DNA from: an uncultured Bacteroidia bacterium
GTDB lineage: Bacteria; Bacteroidota; Bacteroidia; Bacteroidales; F082
Direction of reading: 5' to 3'
Assembly (NCBI GenBank): GCA_902801465.1
Contig: CADCIH010000001.1
Span: 268,007 to 332,006, forward strand
DNA length: 64,000 nucleotides
Positions 55,562 to 63,978 of the stretch are shown here, in pieces; position 1 is the stretch's first letter; each line of letters starts with the position of its first letter. The notes below the pieces were generated by a model. That model saw nothing but the letters and a program-made list of their open reading frames with translations, was not told where the DNA came from and did not search any database. Made by a program: the position numbers and the translations under genes.

Positions 55562-55598
55562 GAATTAAGAATTAAGAATTAAGAATTCTGAATTATGA
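55557..55598. repeat. 7-bp-period array (ATTAAGA) ending in a start codon
   Basis: Units ATTAAGA four times, then ATTCTGA and ATTATGA. The first unit holds the stop of the propeller gene and the last holds the ATG of the Cys-rich mini-gene. The same layout recurs at 63944-63978. Confidence 0.9.
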
Positions 55599-55753
55599 AA
55601 AAGGTTTGTCCCAAGTGCGGCAAGGAGTTCGAGTGTGTCCACTCGGTTGACTGCTGGTGTGTCAAGGTGAATCTCACCGATGAGACCCGGCGCAAGTTGA
55701 AAGTTTACAACGATTGTCTATGCAAGGAATGTCTCGAAGCGTTGTCGCGATAA
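55595..55753 (+). CDS. Cysteine-rich CWC-family mini-protein
   Basis: A 52-residue protein starting MKKVCPKCGKEFECVH with eight cysteines: CPxC (5, 8), C14, CWC (20, 22), CxCxxC (41, 43, 46). The pattern matches the small Cys-rich CWC family, probably a zinc-binding knuckle. There is no signal peptide. It lies inside the B12 operon between the propeller lipoprotein and the BtuF-like gene and overlaps the latter by 34 nt in another frame. Its ATG is the end of a heptad array. Function unknown. Confidence 0.8.
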   Translation: MKKVCPKCGKEFECVHSVDCWCVKVNLTDETRRKLKVYNDCLCKECLEALSR

Positions 55754-56808
55754 GTCTCCTGACGCTGTTCTTGGTGTCGTGTGGGACGAAGCCTGTGCCT
55801 GTCCCAGAGGTTGAGCCGAAAGGCGAGAACCTGATGCGTTATGCCCATAACGTGGCCGTGTATGAGGCCGACTCGGGCTATCGGATGGAGGTGCTCAACC
55901 CTTGGGACACGGCGGTGCTTCTGGGCAGCTTCTTCATTCCTGAGCAAGGCTTCGGCTCGGTCATCTGTTTCTCGTCCACCCAGTGGTCGGTGTTCATGGA
56001 GCTGGGTGAGATAGGTCGTGTGAAGGGTCTCTTGGAAGGCCGTTATGTTCACGACCAGCGGATGAAGGATCTCCTTGCCGAGGGCACGGTGCGGGACGTT
56101 GGCACTGAGACCGCCAAGAACATCGAGTTGATGATCTCGATGCATCCCGACGTCATTTTGTTTTCCCCTTATTTTGATGGCAACCAGGACAACCTGAAGG
56201 TGACGGGAGCCATGCTCTTTCCTTTTGCCGACTATCTGGAGACCACCCCCTTGGGTCGTGCCGAGTGGATCCGTATCGTGGGCATGATGACCGGCAGGCG
56301 CGAGGCTGCCGACGCTTGGTTTGCCGACATCGAGGCGCGTTACGATGCCTTGAAGGACCTCTGTGCCGAGGTGGAGAGCCGTCCCACGGTGTTCTCCGAC
56401 CTGGCTTTCAACGGGCAGTGGTATGTGGCTGGCGGGCAGAGTTACATGGCCCAGCTGTTCAAGGACGCCGGTGCCGACTATATCTGGAAGGACGACCCTT
56501 CCACGGCGAGTTTCCCGTTGGACTCTGAGACCATCCTCGCCAAGGCCCAGCATGCCGATTTCTGGCGTGTCACCAACTCGTCGTCGCTCCCGATGACCTA
56601 TGAGTCGCTGAAGCGTGAGAACGCCGTGTATGCGTTGTTTGACGCATACAAGAACCATCACATCCTGGTGTGCGACATCCAGGAGACCGGGTATTTCGAG
56701 AAGTCACAGATCGAGCCCGACGTGCTCTTGGCTGATTTCATTTCCATCTTCCATCCCGAGATGATGGAGGAAGGGTATCAGCAGAAGTATTATCATTTGC
56801 TGGAGTAA
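55720..56808 (+). CDS. BtuF-like ABC transporter substrate-binding lipoprotein
   Basis: A 362-residue (359 from the second ATG, 55729) lipoprotein; lipobox LFLVSC after SRSVVAISLLT. The body is a class III periplasmic binding fold: RVLSSTQWSVF-like N-lobe, a long linking helix and GAMLFPFADYLETTPLGRAEWIRIVGMMTGRREAADAWF, typical of BtuF/FhuD proteins. In the cobalamin operon it would hand corrinoid to BtuCD in the inner membrane. btuC and btuD are not next to it: the operon ends here. Confidence 0.83.
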   Translation: MQGMSRSVVAISLLTLFLVSCGTKPVPVPEVEPKGENLMRYAHNVAVYEADSGYRMEVLNPWDTAVLLGSFFIPEQGFGSVICFSSTQWSVFMELGEIGRVKGLLEGRYVHDQRMKDLLAEGTVRDVGTETAKNIELMISMHPDVILFSPYFDGNQDNLKVTGAMLFPFADYLETTPLGRAEWIRIVGMMTGRREAADAWFADIEARYDALKDLCAEVESRPTVFSDLAFNGQWYVAGGQSYMAQLFKDAGADYIWKDDPSTASFPLDSETILAKAQHADFWRVTNSSSLPMTYESLKRENAVYALFDAYKNHHILVCDIQETGYFEKSQIEPDVLLADFISIFHPEMMEEGYQQKYYHLLE

Positions 56809-56814
56809 TACTAT

Positions 56815-57513
56815 TCATTTTATGTTTCTAAAGCTGGAATGTTTATCAAAGCCAGCTGATTCCAGTTTTTGGATATCATTTCGATGGTCTTCGTTGGTTT
56901 TGTCTTTCAGAGAGGAGAGATAATCATAGACAGCATTCCATACATCGGTGGGTGGAAGGAGTTTTGGTATATAGGTTTGTGATAAATTGGGATTGTCAAT
57001 TCTTTCTATTCCATTCCCGCTTTTTTCTTTCCATATGACATCTTCATTTCTCCAAGTGTATTGTAATTGGCAAGGAATGATGCAAATAGGTGATTCGGAG
57101 TATCGATGCTTTAAATAGTGTTTGCTCTCAATTAACCTGTATTCTACATGTAACTCATCCTGTTTTTTGGGTTCGGTCCACCTTTCTATTTCAAAGAAGT
57201 ATTGATTCCATCCTACTTCTAAGATATAGTGATAAACGTCTCCTTCTAAATGTGTTCTTGTGAAAGAAATTTTCTTGTCTTTATAAGCCTCTTTTCTTTT
57301 TGGAATGCTTTCCAGGTCCCATTTGTGTTTGGCTTTTAGAGGTTTGTCGTCAGGTAGTTTAATCATACCGAAACAGTATTCCAAGCCTTTTTGGTACATA
57401 CTATCAGGTTTCAATAAAAAGGAATCCCTTCGGTCAAAGACGATCAATTCGTCGATTCCATAAACACCAGACAGGTAGTCGTAGTAGTCTTTCTTGTTGT
57501 CGAGAATCTTCAT
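56815..57513 (-). CDS. Hypothetical protein, AT-rich
   Basis: A 232-residue cytoplasmic protein starting MKILDNKKDYYDYLSGVYGIDELIVFDRR. It is rich in Lys, Asp, Tyr and Trp, with a central strand-rich part (HYILEVGWNQYFFEIERWTEP) and a C-terminal helix. No known domain is recognised. Its base composition is clearly more AT-rich than the housekeeping genes, like the next two genes, which suggests acquisition. Convergent with the BtuF-like gene (6 nt apart); no clear promoter box. Confidence 0.7.
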   Translation of the reverse strand: MKILDNKKDYYDYLSGVYGIDELIVFDRRDSFLLKPDSMYQKGLEYCFGMIKLPDDKPLKAKHKWDLESIPKRKEAYKDKKISFTRTHLEGDVYHYILEVGWNQYFFEIERWTEPKKQDELHVEYRLIESKHYLKHRYSESPICIIPCQLQYTWRNEDVIWKEKSGNGIERIDNPNLSQTYIPKLLPPTDVWNAVYDYLSSLKDKTNEDHRNDIQKLESAGFDKHSSFRNIK

Positions 57514-57704
57514 TTTTAATAGTTATTGGTGAAACATTTCTGATATGGCTGTCAGGTAAGTAGCAGAAATGATGGAATGTTTCATCATTTTAGAAAAAAA
57601 AGCGTGGTGTTGATTGCGAAAACTAAAAAAGTGTCAGATAATTATATAAATTAATAATAATATATGAGATAATATCATTATTTTTGCAACAAAATACTAA
57701 TGTG
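57514..57704. other. AT-rich intergenic region with one promoter box
   Basis: About 190 nt, strongly A/T. The only signal seen is TATTTTTG (57679-57686), 18 nt before the ATG at 57705. No hairpin or short ORF is convincing. Confidence 0.6.
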
Positions 57705-58238
57705 ATGGAAAATAATGATGTTATATATCCACAGCCGATAGGTGTGGGTTATTTTGGCAATGTTTATGACCAATTCAGAGGAAAGGTCAAGGAAGCCTTT
57801 GATTTTCTTATTACGCACCAAACAGGTGATTTGATTGGCGTGTTTCACGACGATGAAATAGGTGATATTGATTTGGTTTGGGGAAGTCGAGACGAAAACG
57901 CTGGCCTTGACCATATTATCTACAAACATGTTGGAGTGGGGAAGGATTTTTCGACTATTGATGAAGCTCGTCAGGTAATAGAAGATGCTATTTGTAATGG
58001 CGTTAAAATCAAGAATAACCAAGACAAGGCAATCTTTGAACACGAAGGGTTTCGTGTCGTTGTTAGAAAAAACCTCCGTGACAAAGCTACTGGTACTTTG
58101 GTGGATGCTAAAAAGAAATGGGTAGTTACATCTTACGATAATAACGTACCCAAATCTGATAAGCAATCCGCTTCCACCCTAGCTACCCCTGAAAGCGATG
58201 AAGGAGGCAGGGCTGTCGCCTCCGATGCTGTTTCTTGA
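57705..58238 (+). CDS. Orphan barnase/EndoU/colicin-E5/RelE-like (PBECR-type) endoRNase fragment
   Basis: A 177-residue protein starting MENNDVIYPQPIGVGYFGNVY. The core YDQFRGKVKEAFDFLITHQTGD...IGDIDLVWGSRDENAGLDHIIYKH matches the nuclease-like module found at the C-termini of large phage and conjugative-element proteins (putative barnase/colicin E5 family). The C-terminal tail SASTLATPESDEGGRAVASDAVS is low-complexity. It stands alone, without the large upstream domains or an immunity gene, so it may be a relic of a mobile element. RNase activity is inferred from the family. Confidence 0.65.
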   Translation: MENNDVIYPQPIGVGYFGNVYDQFRGKVKEAFDFLITHQTGDLIGVFHDDEIGDIDLVWGSRDENAGLDHIIYKHVGVGKDFSTIDEARQVIEDAICNGVKIKNNQDKAIFEHEGFRVVVRKNLRDKATGTLVDAKKKWVVTSYDNNVPKSDKQSASTLATPESDEGGRAVASDAVS

Positions 58239-58289
58239 GTGCAAAATTACGACTTTTTCTTTATTACACAAGTATTTATCAGAAAAAAA

Positions 58290-59429
58290 TCAATTTGCGG
58301 TAATTAAGAGTAAATCCCTTTGCCGCTCATACTCATTTTTTCGGTCTTCCAACGCCTGTTCGAGTTGGGATGTCTCTTTATAAAAGGTGTTGATGGCGTT
58401 GACGATGCGTCGTTGTTCGGCGATGGGAGGGAGGATGATGGGGTAGCTTTTGATTTTGGTGGCGTTGAGGTTGCCTCTGGGGCCTTCGCCCAGTGCTTTG
58501 AGGGAGGGGTGTTCGTGTTGGAGCCAATGGAAGACGTATTCCGGCAGGGCCTTCCTGGGGTCGATTTGGAGGTTACAGCAGGCCTGGTTGGTGCAGAGCG
58601 GTATGCGGTTGATGGCTGCTTTGCCGGCGGTGCAGCCGTACATGGCCACGATGACGCATCCTGGGGGGATGAGTTCCGCTTGTGAGTGATCCACGGCCGT
58701 TTGGGAGATCTTCATCTCGGTGTCGTCGATATAGTTCCAGTCCACCTCTTGGGTCCGCAGCCAGGGGATGTTGCCTTGGTAGTATTCCGCGACGCTCGTT
58801 TTTGGGGTGCCGCCACCGTAGATGTTGAGGCAGATCTCGCCGAGGGTGGTTGTGATGGTCTCGGGTTCGTCTTCGATGTCGAACAGCTCGTCGCGGAAAG
58901 TTATCAACAGTTTTTGTTGTTGTTCGATTTGTTGTTTGATCTCATTGATTTTGTCGTGGTATCCGTTGAGGATCTCGGCGATACGTTGTTGTTCCTTATA
59001 TTCCGGGAGGAACACTTCGATTTCGTTTATCTTCTTGGCTGTGAGGTTTTTGGTTCGGTTGCCGGAGGTTGCAGATTCGATTTGTTTGAAGACTGGTTGG
59101 AGGTAATGGAAGAGGTAGTCGGTGGAGGAGCTGTTTTGTTTTCCTCGGATGCGCATCACTCTAAGGTCGAGGAGAGCGTCATGGTCGTTCCATCGGTTGA
59201 CGTTGAAGTTGCCGCTCATGCTCACGACGATGTCGCCTTTTTTCACCAGGTATTTCATTGGGGGAGAGGGGATGGGACCTGTGAAGTGGGAGTTGGCTTT
59301 CCCTGTTGTCACGTCGCCCACCCTTACCAGGGGCGTACCTTGCATCGCTTCGTGCGTTATCAACGACGTGTCGAAGTGCCTTCCGTAGAGCACTGATGCT
59401 GCTTCCGTGAGTTTTTTCCACCTGCGCAT
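58290..59429 (-). CDS. hsdS: Type I restriction-modification specificity subunit (HsdS), orphan
   Basis: A 379-residue DNA-recognition subunit. Two target-recognition domains are each followed by a conserved helix: TRD1 (about 1-135) then EIEVFLPEYKEQQRIAEILNGYHDKINEIKQQIEQQ (about 135-170), TRD2 (about 185-325) then YPIILPPIAEQRRIVNAINTFYKE (about 329-352). TRD2 has the usual LGEICLNIYGGGTPKT start. The first TRD is a little short. hsdM and hsdR are not in the window, so it is an orphan, a silent spare specificity gene, or part of a locus that was broken up. AT-rich neighbours support transfer. Confidence 0.85.
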   Translation of the reverse strand: MRRWKKLTEAASVLYGRHFDTSLITHEAMQGTPLVRVGDVTTGKANSHFTGPIPSPPMKYLVKKGDIVVSMSGNFNVNRWNDHDALLDLRVMRIRGKQNSSSTDYLFHYLQPVFKQIESATSGNRTKNLTAKKINEIEVFLPEYKEQQRIAEILNGYHDKINEIKQQIEQQQKLLITFRDELFDIEDEPETITTTLGEICLNIYGGGTPKTSVAEYYQGNIPWLRTQEVDWNYIDDTEMKISQTAVDHSQAELIPPGCVIVAMYGCTAGKAAINRIPLCTNQACCNLQIDPRKALPEYVFHWLQHEHPSLKALGEGPRGNLNATKIKSYPIILPPIAEQRRIVNAINTFYKETSQLEQALEDRKNEYERQRDLLLITAN

Positions 59430-59463
59430 ATCTTTGCTTTTCTCTCCTGCTGTTTGAGTGTGG

Positions 59464-59471
59464 CAAAGATA
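59464..59471 (-). promoter_or_regulatory. -7 box (TATCTTTG) of hsdS
   Basis: TATCTTTG on the minus strand is 34 nt before the ATG at 59429 and fits TAnnTTTG. Confidence 0.45.
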
Positions 59472-59516
59472 GTTATTTTTCTCACTAAATTACCTAAATA
59501 TGAAAATGTCGAAACG

Positions 59517-59533
59517 ATATATATATATATATA
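59517..59533. repeat. (AT)8 dinucleotide tract
   Basis: Seventeen alternating A/T bases lie between hsdS and the 1424-residue surface-protein gene, about 65 nt before the latter's -7 box. Such tracts can change length by slippage; no effect can be shown. Confidence 0.85.
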
Positions 59534-59597
59534 TAATTCAATTAGTATTGTTGAAAACATGTTGATAACTTTCTGTTATATTATAGGTGCTTTTGCC

Positions 59598-59605
59598 TAA
59601 ATTTG
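59598..59605 (+). promoter_or_regulatory. -7 box (TAAATTTG) of the 1424-residue surface-protein gene
   Basis: TAAATTTG fits TAnnTTTG and lies 64 nt before the ATG in an A-rich leader. The -33 element is unclear. Confidence 0.5.
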
Positions 59606-59669
59606 CGCCCGTGGAAAATAAATAGCAAATCAATATCTAAATCTAATAACAAATCAAATTCAAAACAAC

Positions 59670-62600
59670 ATGAAAAGATCATTACGAATGAAAATCGTAC
59701 TCTTGCTATTCGTCCTTTTAGCAGGGAGCGGAAGAGCGTGGGCCACAGCCTACAAATCCTTCACGGGAGGTGAAGAACAAGCCTCTACCACAATTAGTAC
59801 TTCAAATGTTTCATCTGGCTCGGTTGGAGTTATTTCGTGGACGGGAACAGGTTGTACCTATTCTAGTAGTCGTGTAAACATTGCGGCAAATGGAAGTATT
59901 ACATTCACAGCAGGGAGTGGATATAATATCACAAAGATCGTTATGTATACAAGTACTTCTAGTACTTATTATGGGACTTGGAGTATGAATGTATCTGGAA
60001 ATATATCTGATCCAGGTGCAACGATGACATTTGATGGCTTTAGTGAAACTTCTGTAACCGTAACAACTTCTTCAGCTTATAGATGTACCAGTGCTGGTTA
60101 CATGCAGATTCATTATGAGAGCACAGGAGGCGGTGGCTCAACCGTTAACCCTCCAACTTTCAATCCTGTAAGCGGAACAAAGGTGGTTAGTGGAACTGTT
60201 GTGCATTTAAACGCAGCAGATGGTGCTACCATTCGTTATATTTCTGGAACAGGAACCTTTGATGCTCCAACAACTACTACAGGAACGGTATACAACGATG
60301 CTGAGGGTGTTATTGTAGATGCAGATCATAATACTATCAAAGCCATTGCCATTGTAAATAGCGAAGTCAGCGATCCGGCAACAGCCACTTATACCGTGCT
60401 TAACCCGCTCACTACGATGGACCAGATTATGACTGCCGCAACAACAGCAGGTAACACGGCAACTGATGCTGCAATCAATTTTGGGGATTGGATTGTTTCT
60501 GGTGTAACTGTCGCTGATCAAACTAGTAACGTAAAAAGGGCTTTTGTCACCGATGGCACTAAAGGTTTCGTTATTTATAATAGCGGCGGTGGTTTGACAT
60601 TTGAAAAAGGCCAAGTGCTGAGTGGCACAAAGATCTGCCAGGTGCGACTTCTTAACGGTGCACCATGTGTTATGGGCCTTAATGCTTCCGACTTTACTAT
60701 TACTCAAACCGGTCAATCGCCTATTGTAACAAACACGACAATCAGTGCACTCACTGAAGTAAATACGGGTTCTGTTGTTGATCTTGGCGTCTTAACTTGG
60801 AAAGGGTCTTATTTTGAGGATAATAACGAAAACAAACTTACTTATTACAATACGATGTATACCCAATCATTCACTACGAATCAGGCGTACAATGTAAAAG
60901 GTGTGTTTGTTTATTACAGTGGCAATACAAATCCCAAAGAAATTGCTCCTCGCGATGAAAATGACATTACTGCAACTAGTACTTTTACTGTAACATACAA
61001 CGGCAACGGTGCCGATGGCGGAACAACTCCTGTCGACAATAATCAATATGCAAGCGGTGAAACTGTCACCGTGCTTGACAATACCTTTACGAAAATAGGA
61101 CATGAGTTTTACTATTGGAGCGATATGCAAGATGGAAATGCCCAAGGAGCAAATCTCTATGATCCGACTGACAACGCGGCCAATACTTTTAGTATTACGG
61201 AGAACACTATTCTTTATGCCCAATGGGGGGTAAAAAGTTACAGCTATACATTGAACGTTACTGGCGATGATACACAAGCCGAAGCAGCCTTGAATGTAGG
61301 TGGTCAGGAGGTTCAAAGTGGTGCCATTGAGTATGGTGCAGAGGTTACCGTTGTTGTTGCTACAAACCCAGGCTACCTATACAGCATTGCCGTGAAGGAT
61401 GCCAACAACCAAGATGTAACTGTCGTAAATGATAAGTTTACTATGCCTGCCAGTGCAGTGACAGTTACTGTTACTACAGTATTGATTCAAAACTACACTG
61501 TTTCATTTAACCCCGGTACAGGCACATGTGAGACCGCTTCAATCAATGAAAGCGTGGGCACTGTTATTCAGCTTCCAACCGCGGTGCCATCAGCAACCTG
61601 TGTAGCAGAACACTGGGTATTTGCTGGCTGGGCCACTGAAAACGTAAGTGAAACCACCACGGCTCCAGCGTTACTCACAGGTGATTATACTATTACGAGC
61701 AACATTACCCTTTATGCTGTATATGCTGTAAGCTCTGATGTAGTGTTTAATTTTGAAGCAATCGCAAGTGCCAACGATTGGTCTGACGGTACAGCCTATA
61801 CAGAAGTTGTTGTCAGTCCCGTGACCATAACAGCTAATGGTGGAGGAAATAACGGAAAGTACTATGTTAGCGATAAAACATGGCGCATGTATAATGGAGG
61901 AAGTGTATCTATCGAATGTGCAAACGGGAATGTGATAAGTGTTGCTTCCGATCCTTCAATTGACTTCGTTGTTGCCAATGGTGTCGCCTCTTTTGCTTTC
62001 ACAGCGACCACAAAGTTTAAATCGATTACTGTCGCTATTTTAGACGGTTCAGCTACTACCTACAACAGCAATCCGAATTGCATGGGTACTGTTGAAAATC
62101 CTGAATTCTCACCAGTTGGAGGAACATATGATGCAACACAAAGCGTGACCATTACTTGTGCAACTGTCGGAGCAACCATTCAATATAAAACCAATGAAAA
62201 TGGTGATTGGACAAATTATACTGATGCTATTTCAGTTAGCACAACAACCACCATTTGGGCCAAGGCTATAAAAGAGGGTATGTATGATAGTGAAGTGGTT
62301 TCGGCTACTTATACCATCGTTGAGCCATTTTCTCCTTTTACTTGCACAAAGGCTACAAACATTGTAAGCGGCAAGCATTATATCATCACCAATGGCGATG
62401 AGCTAGCCATGGGATACCAAAAGGATAACAACCGTGATGCTGTTGCCATCACCCTTGAGGGCAATGTTGCCACAGTTGGCAGTCAGGATGTTTATGAGTT
62501 CGTCATCATCGGGCCCGATGTGGATGGTTTATACACCATTTACGATGTTGCAAATTCGAAGTATTTGTATGCTGCTAGCAGCAGTGCTAATCAACTGAAG

Positions 62601-63944
62601 ATCCAAGACAACATTGATGACAATTCTCGTTGGAACATCACCTTTGATGCAACCGATGGATTTGCTAATATTATAGCAACAAAAAGCTCCAACCGCAATA
62701 AGATGCAGTATAACGGTACGAGTAATAATAGCCTTTTCTCATGCTATAAAAGTGATAATACAAGTTACTCCAATGTTTACCTCTATGCAAAGGATAACGA
62801 GGCCACCATTTCCATCAAAAGAAACGATATTGTCAGTTACGGGACAAGCGAGAGAGGTGGCTATTATCTGATTGCTTCTCCTGTAGGCCAGGTGACTCCT
62901 GCTGCAGGAAACGGATTCTTGACCAACAACTACGACCTCTACGCCTTTGATCAATCCGCCTCCAATGCCGAGGTTTGGCGCAACTATGAGGCAACCAACT
63001 TCAACCTCGTTTCAGGTCGTGGCTATCTCTACGCCAATAGCGGCAACACCACCGAACTCACCTTCGAAGGTATGCCTTATGTTGGCAACGGACAGGTGAT
63101 CCTTTCATACGATGGAGATTCGGATTGGGCCGGCTGGAACCTCATCGGCAACCCCTATGCCACCAACGCAACGATTCCTGGTAACCAATCATATTACACC
63201 TTGAATACAAATCGTGACGAACTCATCGCTGGTGAATCAACCACCATTGGCGCCATGGAAGGCATCTTTGTGAAGGCTACTGCTGCCGGTGAATCCGTTA
63301 CCTTTACTCCTACGAGTGGCAACAAGGGTGATACCGACCTAAACTCCAGAGTGGTGCTCAACCTGAACGGCAAACACGGCGTCATCGACCGCGCCATCGT
63401 CCGCTTCAGCGAAGGCGGCGTTCTGCCTAAGTTCATGATGAACCCCGAGAACACCCGCATCTATATCCGTCAAGACAATGAGGATTTCGCCGTGCTGAAC
63501 AGCAACGGTCAAGGCGAAATGCCCGTCAACTTCAAGGCTGCTGAGAACGGCACCTACACCATCAGCGTGGAGGCCGAGAACCTCGACGTGCAGTACCTGC
63601 ACCTGATCGATAACATGACCGGTGCCAACATCGACCTGCTCGCCACCCCGAGCTACACCTTCGAAGCCCGTAAGAGCGACATCGCCAGCCGCTTCCGCCT
63701 CGTGTTCGACGCCAACACCGGCAACAACGAGACCAACGACAACTTCGCCTTCATCAACAACGGCGAACTCATCGTCAACGGCAACGGCACCGTCCAAGTA
63801 ATCGACATCTTGGGACGCCAAATGTTCAGCCATGAGGTCAATTCCGCATTCCGCATTCAGAATTCCTCATTCGCCCCCGGCGTGTATGTGCTGAGACTGG
63901 TCAACGGCAACGATGTCAAGACACAGAAGATCGTTATTAAATAA
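59670..63944 (+). CDS. Giant T9SS-sorted multidomain surface protein
   Basis: A 1424-residue secreted protein; signal peptide 1-26 ending GRAWA. Recognised parts: two Listeria-Bacteroides repeat domains (about 440-520 with TVTYNGNGADGGTTP, and about 608-690 with FNPGTGTCE), a chitobiase-type C-terminal-like domain (about 812-882, FSPVGGTYDATQSVTIT), a ricin/beta-trefoil-like region (about 890-1045, VSGKHYIITNGDELAMG) and, from about 1055, the module shared with the protein at 15617. A type A sorting domain ends it (VIDILGRQMF...APGVYVLRLV, basic end). Probably an adhesin or glycan-binding protein. The sequence up to about 62.8 kb is more AT-rich than the last 1.1 kb, suggesting a mosaic. A heptad array lies near its 3' end. 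Confidence 0.85.
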   Translation: MKRSLRMKIVLLLFVLLAGSGRAWATAYKSFTGGEEQASTTISTSNVSSGSVGVISWTGTGCTYSSSRVNIAANGSITFTAGSGYNITKIVMYTSTSSTYYGTWSMNVSGNISDPGATMTFDGFSETSVTVTTSSAYRCTSAGYMQIHYESTGGGGSTVNPPTFNPVSGTKVVSGTVVHLNAADGATIRYISGTGTFDAPTTTTGTVYNDAEGVIVDADHNTIKAIAIVNSEVSDPATATYTVLNPLTTMDQIMTAATTAGNTATDAAINFGDWIVSGVTVADQTSNVKRAFVTDGTKGFVIYNSGGGLTFEKGQVLSGTKICQVRLLNGAPCVMGLNASDFTITQTGQSPIVTNTTISALTEVNTGSVVDLGVLTWKGSYFEDNNENKLTYYNTMYTQSFTTNQAYNVKGVFVYYSGNTNPKEIAPRDENDITATSTFTVTYNGNGADGGTTPVDNNQYASGETVTVLDNTFTKIGHEFYYWSDMQDGNAQGANLYDPTDNAANTFSITENTILYAQWGVKSYSYTLNVTGDDTQAEAALNVGGQEVQSGAIEYGAEVTVVVATNPGYLYSIAVKDANNQDVTVVNDKFTMPASAVTVTVTTVLIQNYTVSFNPGTGTCETASINESVGTVIQLPTAVPSATCVAEHWVFAGWATENVSETTTAPALLTGDYTITSNITLYAVYAVSSDVVFNFEAIASANDWSDGTAYTEVVVSPVTITANGGGNNGKYYVSDKTWRMYNGGSVSIECANGNVISVASDPSIDFVVANGVASFAFTATTKFKSITVAILDGSATTYNSNPNCMGTVENPEFSPVGGTYDATQSVTITCATVGATIQYKTNENGDWTNYTDAISVSTTTTIWAKAIKEGMYDSEVVSATYTIVEPFSPFTCTKATNIVSGKHYIITNGDELAMGYQKDNNRDAVAITLEGNVATVGSQDVYEFVIIGPDVDGLYTIYDVANSKYLYAASSSANQLKIQDNIDDNSRWNITFDATDGFANIIATKSSNRNKMQYNGTSNNSLFSCYKSDNTSYSNVYLYAKDNEATISIKRNDIVSYGTSERGGYYLIASPVGQVTPAAGNGFLTNNYDLYAFDQSASNAEVWRNYEATNFNLVSGRGYLYANSGNTTELTFEGMPYVGNGQVILSYDGDSDWAGWNLIGNPYATNATIPGNQSYYTLNTNRDELIAGESTTIGAMEGIFVKATAAGESVTFTPTSGNKGDTDLNSRVVLNLNGKHGVIDRAIVRFSEGGVLPKFMMNPENTRIYIRQDNEDFAVLNSNGQGEMPVNFKAAENGTYTISVEAENLDVQYLHLIDNMTGANIDLLATPSYTFEARKSDIASRFRLVFDANTGNNETNDNFAFINNGELIVNGNGTVQVIDILGRQMFSHEVNSAFRIQNSSFAPGVYVLRLVNGNDVKTQKIVIK
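63841..63875. repeat. Intragenic 7-bp-period array (ATTCCGC/ATTCAGA/ATTCCTC/ATTCGCC)
   Basis: Five registered units with the constant part ATTC encode NSAFRIQNSSFA in the sorting domain, just before PGVYVLRLV. The paralogous protein at 15617 has unrelated sequence two residues shorter at this point. Confidence 0.8.
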
Positions 63945-63978
63945 TTTAGAATTAATAATTAAGAATTTATAGATATGA
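63944..63978. repeat. 7-bp-period array ending in a start codon
   Basis: Units ATTTAGA, ATTAATA, ATTAAGA, ATTTATA and GATATGA. The first base belongs to the stop codon of the giant protein gene, and the last unit holds the ATG of the next gene, as at 55557-55598. Confidence 0.85.

Noticed and set aside
56815-57513. Immunity gene for the PBECR-type endoRNase
   Set aside because: It is on the opposite strand, 190 nt away, with no shared promoter and no recognised immunity family; context alone is too weak.
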